Source: Alphaproteobacteria bacterium (GTDB taxonomy: Bacteria > Pseudomonadota > Alphaproteobacteria > DAOWDM01). From it: a DNA stretch of 5,460 bases. Shown piece after piece: positions 1 through 5,407 of the stretch. The stretch lies in NCBI GenBank assembly GCA_030639035.1, contig DAOWDM010000096.1:1-5460 (forward strand). The letters run 5' to 3'. Each line of letters begins with the position of its first letter. Position 1 is the stretch's first letter. The notes under the pieces are model-generated. The model saw only the letters and a list, made by a program, of their open reading frames with translations. It made no database searches and was not told the DNA's origin. Position numbers and translations under genes: made by a program.

Positions 1-85
1 TCTATAGCAAAAGCTTCATGAGATATTATTATGATAGAAACACACAATATGCTGATTAAAAAGCCTCTCATTCAGTGTTCCCTTA

Positions 86-1414
86 TTATGCTTTTTTTAT
101 TACAGCTGAAATAACTTCATCAATCTTATCTACAATTTCGAAAACATGCTTTTCATTAATAATATATGGAGGGGCAAGAAGAAGATGATCGCCATTCTTC
201 CCATCAATAGTTCCGCCCATGCAATAACACATCAAGCCTCTTTCAAAAGCCTCTTTCTTGATAAGTTTATTGAGTTTAAGACTTGGGTCAAACGGCTTTT
301 TTGTTTTTTTATCAGCAACAAATTCCAGACCAATGAATAAGCCTCGCCCTCTAATATTTCCGACATTCGGGTGATTACCAAAACGTTCAACAAGCTTTTC
401 TTTAAGTAAAGCTCCCATTTTTTGAACATTTTCAAGAATGTTATTGTCCCTAATCTTGTACTGAACAGCCAAAGCAGCAGCACAAGCCGTAGCATGACCT
501 ACATAAGTATGCCCATGCTGGAAAAAGCCTGAACCATTCAATATTTGACTGTATATTTTATCACTTACAAGAGTCGCTCCTATCGGCTGATAGCCTGCCC
601 CCAAAGCCTTGGCAATCGTTAGAATATCAGGAGCAACACCGTCTTGTTCGCAAGCAAATAAAGTTCCTGTCCGTCCCATTCCGCACATAACTTCATCAAA
701 TATCAAAAGCACGCCATGATAGTCGCAGATTTCCCGAATTCGCTTCAAGTATCCTTTAACAGCAGGAGCTGCTCCGATAGTTGAGCCAACTACAGGTTCG
801 GCAATAAAAGCTGCTACATTTTCAGAGCCTAACTTGCGAATCGCAACATCAAGTTCATTTGCAGCACGCAAGCCGTATTCTTCTTCAGTCTCGTCTTCTT
901 TTTGATATCTGTAAGCATAACATGGGGCAATATGTTCAACATTTATAAGCAAAGGCTTAAAATGTTCCTGACGTAAAGCATTGCCTCCAGCGGCAAGAGT
1001 GCCAAGCGTGTTTCCGTGATAGCTTTGACGTCTGGATATAATTTTTGAGCGTTTAGGCTGACCTGATTCTACAAAATACTGCCTTGCGATTTTCAAAGCA
1101 GTTTCAACAGCTTCTGAACCACCAGACACGAAATAAACCCAATCAAGTCCTGTCGGTGATTTTTCCACCAGATAATCAGCCAGTTTCTCCATAGGCTCAT
1201 TTGTAAAAAAACTTGAATGAGCATAAGCAATCTTATTCACCTGAGATGCAATAGCCTTGCGAATATCATCATCACTATGACCAAGGCAGGACACAGCAGC
1301 CCCCCCGCATGCATCAAGATAACGCTTTCCTGTAGAATCAATTAGATAAACCCCGTCGCCTTTGGCAACAACAGGATAATCCGCAGATGGCTGACGATGA
1401 ATAATATGTGTCAT
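86..1414 (-). CDS. Class III PLP-dependent aminotransferase (omega/beta-transaminase type)
   Basis: A cytosolic pyridoxal-phosphate enzyme that moves an amino group between an amine or omega/beta-amino acid and a keto acid. The 442 residues match the usual length of class III (fold type I) transaminases. Visible landmarks are the phosphate-binding SGGSEA at 97-102, YHG at 132-134 whose Tyr stacks on the cofactor, AEPV at 205-208, FDEV at 239-242 with Asp240 binding the pyridine nitrogen, the Schiff-base lysine Lys269 in TIAKALGAG, and HTYVGHATACAAAL at 302-315. The gene diverges from a CoA-transferase/BKACE operon. That suggests it makes a beta-keto acid for BKACE or, like the Kat 3-aminobutyryl-CoA transaminase of Cloacimonas lysine fermentation, deaminates its product. 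The start at 1414 fits the family N-terminus (PVVAKGDGVYLIDSTGKRYLD), but upstream there is only AT-rich sequence with no good Shine-Dalgarno. The family is firm; the substrate is inferred from context only. Confidence 0.93.
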   Translation of the reverse strand: MTHIIHRQPSADYPVVAKGDGVYLIDSTGKRYLDACGGAAVSCLGHSDDDIRKAIASQVNKIAYAHSSFFTNEPMEKLADYLVEKSPTGLDWVYFVSGGSEAVETALKIARQYFVESGQPKRSKIISRRQSYHGNTLGTLAAGGNALRQEHFKPLLINVEHIAPCYAYRYQKEDETEEEYGLRAANELDVAIRKLGSENVAAFIAEPVVGSTIGAAPAVKGYLKRIREICDYHGVLLIFDEVMCGMGRTGTLFACEQDGVAPDILTIAKALGAGYQPIGATLVSDKIYSQILNGSGFFQHGHTYVGHATACAAALAVQYKIRDNNILENVQKMGALLKEKLVERFGNHPNVGNIRGRGLFIGLEFVADKKTKKPFDPSLKLNKLIKKEAFERGLMCYCMGGTIDGKNGDHLLLAPPYIINEKHVFEIVDKIDEVISAVIKKA

Positions 1415-1458
1415 TTCGTTTTATTGCTTTCAATAAAGTTTTCGTCTAACTCTAAGTT

Positions 1459-1487
1459 AAAATACAAGGCATATTCCAATATGACAA
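1459..1487 (-). promoter_or_regulatory. Candidate sigma70-type promoter for the aminotransferase gene
   Basis: Read on the minus strand, TTGTCA (1487-1482, five of six consensus bases) is followed after 17 bases by TATTTT (1464-1459, four of six). This lies about 45 bases upstream of the aminotransferase ATG. Spacing is ideal but the -10 box is weak and the region is AT-rich, so a chance match is possible. Confidence 0.4.
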
Positions 1488-1494
1488 GACAGAA

Positions 1495-1523
1495 TTGTTG
1501 TATCAAAAAACTGCATCTGATAA
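1495..1523 (+). promoter_or_regulatory. Weak candidate promoter for the CoA-transferase/BKACE operon
   Basis: TTGTTG (1495-1500), a 17-base spacer and TGATAA (1518-1523) could start a transcript with a leader of roughly 70 bases. An alternative -10 is TAAAAT at 1538-1543, which has no good -35. A short repeat, TTGTATC, occurs at 1498-1504 and 1545-1551 and might be an operator half-site or chance. The region must hold the operon promoter because no gene lies upstream on this strand, but the exact boxes are uncertain. Confidence 0.25.
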
Positions 1524-1597
1524 CTTATTTTTAATGATAAAATTTTGTATCGGATTTTTTAACAGTTAACCACAGTTTTTTAAGGAAAATCAAGCTA

Positions 1598-2614
1598 ATG
1601 ACAACATCTGACAAAAGCTCTTCTATGGAACTAAAAAGTGGAAAAAATGAACTTTTCACAGATCCTAACCCAGATAATGCTCGAGATTTTTTCAAAAACA
1701 AGTCTCGCTCTCTTAAATCCAAGCTTTCAACAGTCGAAAATGTTGTTAAAACAATGGTCAATGATGGCGATTATATTTCTATTGGCGGATTCGGAGCGAA
1801 TCGAATCCCTACAGCTATAATCCACGAAATCGTAAGGCAAAAGAAAAAAAATCTTGGATTCGCAGGGCATACTTCAACCCATGACTTCCAAGTTCTTGTC
1901 GGTGGAGAATGTATAAGCAAGTGCGATATTGCCTATATTGTAGGGCTGGAAGCACGTGGACTTTCAGCTAATGCAAGAAAAGCTGTTCAAAGTGGAAAAA
2001 TCCAGATAACCGAGTGGACTAATGCTGTTCTTTCTTGGAGATTAAAAGCCGCTGCGATGGGAATTTCCTTTATGCCAGCAAGAAGCATGCTAGGCACAGA
2101 TACTTTCAAATACAGTGCTGCAAAAGAAATAGAATGCCCGTTTACAGGTCAGAAATATGCTGCTCTTCCTGCTTTATACCCTGATTTTGCCGCTATTCAT
2201 GTGCATGAGGCAGACATCTACGGCAACTGCCGAATTTATGGAGCTTCAGTTTCAGATGAAGACCTTGCTAAAGCATCAAAGCGAGTCGTTATTACAGCAG
2301 AACGAATCGTTCCAACAGAATCATTCAGGCAAGCTCCATCATCAACAATTATTCCTTTTTGGTGTGTTGATGCAGTAATAGAAGTTCCTTTCGGCAGTTA
2401 CCCAGGTAATATGCCGTTCCGCTATTACTCTGATGAAGAATATTTGATGTCATGGTTGAAAAAAGAAAAGAATCCAGAAGAATTTGCTGAATTTTTCAAA
2501 CAGCAGATTTATGATACAAAGAATTTCTATGAGTACCTTGAACTCAATGGAGGTATAGAAAAAATCACTAAACTGCGTGCGATAGAAAATCTTATTGATA
2601 TGGGAGAAAAATAA
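1598..2614 (+). CDS. Glutaconate-type CoA-transferase, subunit A (GctA-like)
   Basis: Alpha subunit of a class I (family I) CoA-transferase, the heteromeric cytosolic enzymes that pass CoA from an acyl-CoA to a free carboxylic acid. The core shows DGDYISIGGFG (56-66) followed by IPTAIIHEIVR, the GHTSTHDFQVLVGG segment (90-103) and ALPALYPDFAAIHVHEADIYGN (189-210), all typical of the GctA branch rather than the shorter AtoD/ScoA branch. The 338 residues are slightly longer than the roughly 320 usual for GctA. The first 40 or so residues are Ser/Lys-rich and look like an extension. AAGGAAAA at 1582-1589 supports the ATG at 1598; an in-frame ATG at 1625 is the alternative. The stop overlaps the start of subunit B by one base (TAATG), implying translational coupling. 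The acid partner is unknown. The glutaconate name reflects family only and is not evidence of glutaconate use. Confidence 0.9.
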   Translation: MTTSDKSSSMELKSGKNELFTDPNPDNARDFFKNKSRSLKSKLSTVENVVKTMVNDGDYISIGGFGANRIPTAIIHEIVRQKKKNLGFAGHTSTHDFQVLVGGECISKCDIAYIVGLEARGLSANARKAVQSGKIQITEWTNAVLSWRLKAAAMGISFMPARSMLGTDTFKYSAAKEIECPFTGQKYAALPALYPDFAAIHVHEADIYGNCRIYGASVSDEDLAKASKRVVITAERIVPTESFRQAPSSTIIPFWCVDAVIEVPFGSYPGNMPFRYYSDEEYLMSWLKKEKNPEEFAEFFKQQIYDTKNFYEYLELNGGIEKITKLRAIENLIDMGEK

Positions 2615-3384
2615 TGACCGATTACAAACCTATGGAATTGATGATTTGCGTTGCCGCTAGAATTTTAGAAGACAATGCTATTGTTGTTGTTGGAACAGGT
2701 GCTCCATGTGCAGCAGCTATGCTGTCTCAGAAAACGATTTCCCCAAACCTTACAATCATGTTTGAAGCTGGTGGAGTTGCCCCTGTCTTGCGGACAATGC
2801 CAATTTCTGTTGGAGACTCCAGAACTACACACAGAGCAATTATGACAAGCTCTATGCCTGATATTATGGAAAGTTGTCAGCGTGGAATGGTTGACTACTG
2901 TTTTTTAGGTGGAGCTCAAATAGATATGTACGGCAACATTAACTCCACAATGATTGGCAATAATCACGCTATGCCAAAAACACGCTTCCCAGGTTCAGGC
3001 GGAGCAAATGACTTGGCTTCTTTGTGCCATAAAACATTGATGATGACTCCGCAGGATTCGAGACGTTTTACCGAGAAACTTGATTTCTTGACTTCCCCTG
3101 GATATTTGACAGGTGGAAAATCACGAGAAGAAGCTGGACTCCCAAAAGATTCAGGACCTTACAGAATCATAACTAACATGGCAATTATGGGATTTGATGA
3201 AGAATCAAAACGTATGAAAGTTCTTTCAATTAATCCAGGTTATGACAGGAAAGACATTCAGGAAAACTGTGGATTTGAATTGCTGTGGGCTGATAAAATT
3301 ACTGATACAGCTCCTCCTACAGAAAAAGAACTCGACATTTTAAGAAACGTAGTTGACCCTAACGGCTACATTATTGGCAGATAA
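2614..3384 (+). CDS. Glutaconate-type CoA-transferase, subunit B (GctB-like, catalytic)
   Basis: Beta subunit pairing with the upstream product. In this family it supplies the glutamate that forms the glutamyl-CoA thioester intermediate. The likely catalytic residue is Glu51 in FEAGGVAP (50-57), close to the Glu54 position recalled for Acidaminococcus GctB. Other family marks are VVGTGAPCAAAML (25-37), FLGGAQIDMYGNINST (97-112) and the glycine-rich PGSGGAND (126-133). The 256 residues are near the normal 260 or so, so the protein looks complete. The ATG at 2614 overlaps the preceding TAA and is served by GGGAG at 2602-2606 inside the subunit A coding end. Equal co-translation with subunit A is expected. 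BKACE follows after 17 bases, so all three proteins probably act in one pathway, for example exchanging CoA between BKACE products and acetate or acetoacetate. Confidence 0.92.
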   Translation: MTDYKPMELMICVAARILEDNAIVVVGTGAPCAAAMLSQKTISPNLTIMFEAGGVAPVLRTMPISVGDSRTTHRAIMTSSMPDIMESCQRGMVDYCFLGGAQIDMYGNINSTMIGNNHAMPKTRFPGSGGANDLASLCHKTLMMTPQDSRRFTEKLDFLTSPGYLTGGKSREEAGLPKDSGPYRIITNMAIMGFDEESKRMKVLSINPGYDRKDIQENCGFELLWADKITDTAPPTEKELDILRNVVDPNGYIIGR

Positions 3385-3401
3385 ATTAAGGAAAAAAGAA
3401 C

Positions 3402-4256
3402 ATGGAAAAGCTAATTATTACAGTATCTTTGACAGGAAATGTTCCTACAAAGGAAATGACTCCTCATGTGCCTGTTACAGCAGAAGAAATGGCGGCAGAT
3501 GTAAAAGTCTGTGCAGATGCTGGAGCATCGCTTTTCCATGTTCACGCCAGAGACGAGCATCAACGCCCGACTTTGGATATTAAAACTTTCAAAGAAAACG
3601 CAAAAAAAATTAAAGAGGCTGCTCCGAATGTAATAATTCAGCTTTCTACTGGAGCAAGGGCAGGGAACGACTGGAACGCTAGAATAAACCCTGTTCGCTT
3701 ACAGCCTGAAATGGCTTCTTTTACAACTGGTTCAAACAATATGCCAGGGCTGATTTACGAAAACCACCCAAGTTTCATTATGGATTTAGCAAAAGCATTC
3801 AATGAAAACAACGTAAAGCCTGAAATAGAATGTTTTGAAAACGGCATGATTAGCAACGCAAAGTTTCTAGTGAAAAAAGGTATTTTAAAAGCTCCAGTTC
3901 ACTATAATTTTGTACTTGGAGTAGCTGGTTCTATGGCTGGAAACGTCAGGAATCTACAGTTTATGGCAGAAAGCGTTCCTGAAGGCTCAACATGGACAGC
4001 CACAGGCGTTGGAAAAGCCCAAATCCAACTAGCCACCGCCGCCATTCTAATGGGCGGTCATGTCCGAGTAGGTCTTGAAGACAACATCTACGCCCAAGAC
4101 GGCTCTCTTACAACAAACCTAGCCTTAGTACAAAAAATAGTAAGAATAGCAAAAGAACTAGGCAGAGAAATAGCCACCCCAGACGAAGCCAGAAAAATCC
4201 TAGGCTTAAAAGCAAAACGCCAAGATAGAGTAAGAAAGCTGATTGGTCGGAGATAA
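3402..4256 (+). CDS. Beta-keto acid cleavage enzyme (BKACE/Kce family, DUF849), with repeat-encoded C-terminal tail
   Basis: A zinc-dependent cytosolic TIM-barrel enzyme family that condenses a beta-keto acid with acetyl-CoA and splits it into acetoacetate and a new acyl-CoA. The founding member is 3-keto-5-aminohexanoate cleavage enzyme of lysine fermentation. HVHAR at 46-50 gives the zinc ligands His46 and His48. Arg222, Glu226 and Asp227 in HVRVGLED correspond to the Arg226/Glu230/Asp231 trio of Kce (numbering from memory). QLSTGARAG (80-88) and PEIECFENGM (140-149) are the other active-site strands. Position 14 is Val in TGNVPTKEM, where Kce has Glu, so the substrate may not be the lysine intermediate. 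AAGGAAAAA at 3388-3396 supports this ATG. Family proteins usually end near LGLK; here about 14 extra basic residues follow, encoded by a 44-base repeat. Codon use changes at about residue 200. Family call is secure; substrate is unknown. Confidence 0.93.
   Translation: MEKLIITVSLTGNVPTKEMTPHVPVTAEEMAADVKVCADAGASLFHVHARDEHQRPTLDIKTFKENAKKIKEAAPNVIIQLSTGARAGNDWNARINPVRLQPEMASFTTGSNNMPGLIYENHPSFIMDLAKAFNENNVKPEIECFENGMISNAKFLVKKGILKAPVHYNFVLGVAGSMAGNVRNLQFMAESVPEGSTWTATGVGKAQIQLATAAILMGGHVRVGLEDNIYAQDGSLTTNLALVQKIVRIAKELGREIATPDEARKILGLKAKRQDRVRKLIGRR
4211..4254 (+). repeat. 44-base direct repeat, left copy (overlaps BKACE 3' end)
   Basis: This segment, starting AGCAAAACGCC and ending GGTCGGAGAT, is identical over all 44 bases to 5193-5236. 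It encodes the basic tail of BKACE and the first base of the stop codon. The flanking base on each side differs from the other copy, so 44 bases is the full exact match. Inside it CGCCAA (4218-4223) can pair with TTGG+CG (4243-4246 and 4248-4249) with T4247 left unpaired, forming a small hairpin. A second shared block follows 36 bases downstream. Confidence 0.95.
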
Positions 4257-4274
4257 GAGGCAAAAAGAAGATAC

Positions 4275-4303
4275 TTGACAAACAAACAGTGGCTTTATAG
4301 AAT
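4275..4303 (+). promoter_or_regulatory. Strong sigma70-type promoter for the 245-residue gene
   Basis: TTGACA (4275-4280) is a perfect -35 box. After exactly 17 bases comes TAGAAT (4298-4303), five of six consensus bases for -10. It lies just downstream of the BKACE stop and about 32 bases before the next ATG, so the gene can be transcribed independently of the operon. The -10 lies inside a 14-base block also found at 5255-5268; the -35 box is not present in that second copy. Confidence 0.8.
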
Positions 4304-4304
4304 A
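4291..4304 (+). repeat. 14-base shared block GGCTTTATAGAATA, left copy
   Basis: Identical to 5255-5268. Both copies follow a 44-base repeat, 36 bases after it here and 18 bases after it on the right. The two blocks are therefore probably parts of one larger repeat whose middle has diverged or been deleted. This copy forms the -10 region of the promoter for the 245-residue gene. Confidence 0.8.
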
Positions 4305-4325
4305 AAATGACAAATGGACAAAAGC

Positions 4326-4332
4326 GAGGTGA
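4326..4332 (+). promoter_or_regulatory. Strong Shine-Dalgarno site GAGGTGA
   Basis: GAGGTGA closely matches the complement of the 16S rRNA 3' end and sits three bases before the ATG at 4336 (six from its GG). It fixes the start of the 245-residue gene and is clearly stronger than the AAGGAAAA-type sites of the neighbouring operon. Confidence 0.85.
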
Positions 4333-4335
4333 GAA

Positions 4336-5073
4336 ATGTTACAACGTGTTATAAAAGCAGAACAATTGGATTTTTCAGAAAACAATTCTACTCCTGTTGT
4401 TTCCAGTGCTATGAAGTTTATTCTTCCTATACCTAAAATGAAAGGTGAAGCTTTTGAGGTGAAGGATTGGGAAGGCAATTCTGTTAAAGGTGAAGGACTA
4501 AAGTTCTTTAATTATAAGGATAATTGTGATCAGGGTGTAGCAACCGATGGTCAAGGCGTGATTATATTCAACGGAGTGAAACCAGCAACAGCTAAAGCAC
4601 TTCAGACTAAAATAGATCGTCTTAGTAAAGGAAATCCAGAGAATCTTAATCTTGATAATTTAAAAGAAATATTAAAATATGCTAAAGAAACTATTGGTTT
4701 GGAAGATAGATACGATTCAGATAAAGATTTTATCAATAGCAAAATGAATGCTGTAGAAACAGCCAGCACTAATCATGAATGTTATGGCTTGCATAGGCGT
4801 GATGATAGAGACGTATGCCAAGCTGTTTTTCTTATCGGAAAAGGTGAGTTCGAAGGACCAGGAGCATCGCCTCAAAAGTTTGAAAATGGAGCTGTAATCT
4901 TGAAACAAGGTGATGCTGTTCGTCTTATTCAGCCAGACCAGTTTGCAAAAGACTATAGACACAAAGATGGCGAGAAAATAACAGAGCTTTCTAAAGAACT
5001 CGCTGTGCAGAATGTCTCAAAAATTGAAAAAACAGCTACAATAGATTTTGCAATGAAGAAAAAACAGAGATAA
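4336..5073 (+). CDS. Hypothetical protein, 245 residues, in putative repeat-flanked cassette
   Basis: I do not recognise this protein. It is charged and soluble-looking, with no signal peptide or membrane segment. The N-terminal part (27-80) looks beta-rich (FILPIPKMKGEAFEV, GLKFFNYKDN, GVATDGQGVIIFNGV). Residues 81-122 look helical, and 146-162 contain a His/Cys/Arg-rich stretch (NHECYGLHRRDDRDVC) with Cys149 and Cys161 that might bind a metal. NGAVILKQGDAVRLIQPDQFAKDY (184-207) faintly recalls the small phage-type domain ending in 'KPDIFxATYE', a weak resemblance only. The C-terminus is basic (MKKKQR). The start is fixed by GAGGTGA and the gene has its own near-consensus promoter. Exact direct repeats on both sides suggest a mobile or accessory gene, possibly a defence, toxin/antitoxin or other cassette function, but no function can be assigned. 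Confidence 0.85.
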   Translation: MLQRVIKAEQLDFSENNSTPVVSSAMKFILPIPKMKGEAFEVKDWEGNSVKGEGLKFFNYKDNCDQGVATDGQGVIIFNGVKPATAKALQTKIDRLSKGNPENLNLDNLKEILKYAKETIGLEDRYDSDKDFINSKMNAVETASTNHECYGLHRRDDRDVCQAVFLIGKGEFEGPGASPQKFENGAVILKQGDAVRLIQPDQFAKDYRHKDGEKITELSKELAVQNVSKIEKTATIDFAMKKKQR

Positions 5074-5088
5074 ATATACTATACAATT

Positions 5089-5160
5089 ACTCCGCTGTCA
5101 TTCCTAGAATTCAGGGTGGAATTCAGGGGACAGGAATTCAAGGGACAGTATACTTAATTC
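5089..5160 (+). repeat. Degenerate REP-like intergenic repeat, longer copy
   Basis: It begins with ACTCCGCTGTCATT (5089-5102) and ends with GTATACTTAATTC. A shortened relative at 5304-5338 has the same head and nearly the same tail (GTTACTTAATTC) but a shorter middle. The GGGGACAG and GTATACTTAATTC strings resemble intergenic repeats often seen near REP-associated tyrosine (Y1) transposases; that comparison is from memory. No coding capacity is evident. Confidence 0.55.
5107..5148 (+). repeat. Three GAATTCARGGG tandem units
   Basis: GAATTCAGGG starts at 5107, GAATTCAGGGGACAG at 5119 and GAATTCAAGGGACAG at 5134, giving periods of 12 and 15 bases. The last two units are 15-mers differing at one base. 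This is a short imperfect tandem array inside the longer REP-like repeat. CTGTC at 5095-5099 can pair with the GACAG that ends either 15-mer (5129-5133 or 5144-5148). Confidence 0.8.
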
Positions 5161-5192
5161 TTTCTTTTTCCAAAAACTAAGAGCTTTGTTTG

Positions 5193-5236
5193 AGCAAAAC
5201 GCCAAGATAGAGTAAGAAAGCTGATTGGTCGGAGAT
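5193..5236 (+). repeat. 44-base direct repeat, right copy
   Basis: Exact copy of 4211-4254, 982 bases downstream in the same orientation, here outside any gene. Read in the BKACE frame it encodes the same basic tail and runs into TGA instead of TAA; the codon just before it is also TGA. The BKACE similarity therefore stops exactly at the repeat edge, and no upstream BKACE coding sequence accompanies this copy. That argues the repeat is an independent element rather than a duplicated gene end. Confidence 0.95.
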
Positions 5237-5254
5237 GAGTGAAATATGGAAAAA

Positions 5255-5268
5255 GGCTTTATAGAATA
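5255..5268 (+). repeat. 14-base shared block GGCTTTATAGAATA, right copy
   Basis: Identical to 4291-4304. It keeps the TAGAAT box, but the sequence 17 bases upstream is GTGAAA rather than TTGACA, so it is unlikely to be a strong promoter. It lies about 140 bases ahead of the gene that starts at 5408. Confidence 0.75.
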
Positions 5269-5303
5269 GCTAATGTTAAAGGAAACTGTTGCTAAAAAAC
5301 GCC

Positions 5304-5346
5304 ACTCCGCTGTCATTGCTGTAGATGTTACTTAATTCGATGACAG
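5304..5346 (+). repeat. Short REP-like repeat copy with inverted ends
   Basis: ACTCCGCTGTCATT (5304-5317) repeats 5089-5102, and GTTACTTAATTC ends at 5338. CTGTCAT (5310-5316) is the exact inverse of ATGACAG (5340-5346), allowing a 7-base-pair stem with a 23-base loop. No U-run follows closely enough to call it an intrinsic terminator, although a T-rich stretch begins at about 5353. Confidence 0.5.
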
Positions 5347-5407
5347 GAATGTATTTTTTATTTTTGATGATTTATCTTCAAAAAAGAATGCAAATCAGGA
5401 GTTATCG

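Larger units (their letters stand above)
4211..5236 (+). mobile_element. Putative mobile gene cassette bounded by 44-base direct repeats
   Basis: Exact 44-base direct repeats enclose one self-sufficient gene with its own promoter and ribosome binding site, placed just past the 3' end of a metabolic operon. Degenerate REP-like DNA lies next to the right repeat. There is no transposase or integrase in the window, so any mobility would be supplied in trans, as for integron cassettes or non-autonomous elements. The alternative is simple: both 44-mers are copies of a dispersed intergenic repeat and the gene between them is ordinary chromosomal DNA. The boundaries given are the outer ends of the repeats and are hypothetical. 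Confidence 0.3.

Noticed and set aside
1..85. Open plus-strand frame from base 3 to a TAA at 57-59, possibly the tail of a gene from the left.
   Set aside because: Only 18 codons with low-complexity content and no way to see the upstream part; the segment may equally be the non-coding region downstream of the aminotransferase. No convincing terminator hairpin was found either.
1531..1761. Minus-strand ORF opposite the start of the CoA-transferase A gene.
   Set aside because: Shadow of a confidently identified gene and its leader, with no ribosome binding site and no recognisable sequence.
5107..5148. GAATTCAGGG units considered as a CRISPR array.
   Set aside because: Repeats are about 10-15 bases with essentially no spacers, far from CRISPR geometry; treated as a tandem/REP-like repeat.
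5193..5236. Right 44-mer considered as a pseudogene fragment of BKACE.
   Set aside because: No BKACE-like sequence precedes it; similarity starts and ends exactly with the repeat, so it is better called a repeat.
5104..5316. Minus-strand 70-codon ORF across the repeats.
   Set aside because: It consists of the REP-like repeat and the 44-mer read backwards. A similar peptide, PTNQLSYSILAFC, appears opposite the BKACE end only because the 44-mer is duplicated, not because of a protein family.
5273..5335. Small ORF reading MLKETVAKKRHSAVIAVDVT.
   Set aside because: It lacks a Shine-Dalgarno site and runs through repeat DNA; its HSAVI segment is a translation of the REP-like ACTCCGCTGTCATT head, also seen at 5089.
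5310..5360. CTGTCAT/ATGACAG hairpin considered as an intrinsic terminator.
   Set aside because: The stem is short and AT-containing with a 23-base loop, and the T-run starts several bases after the stem and is interrupted.
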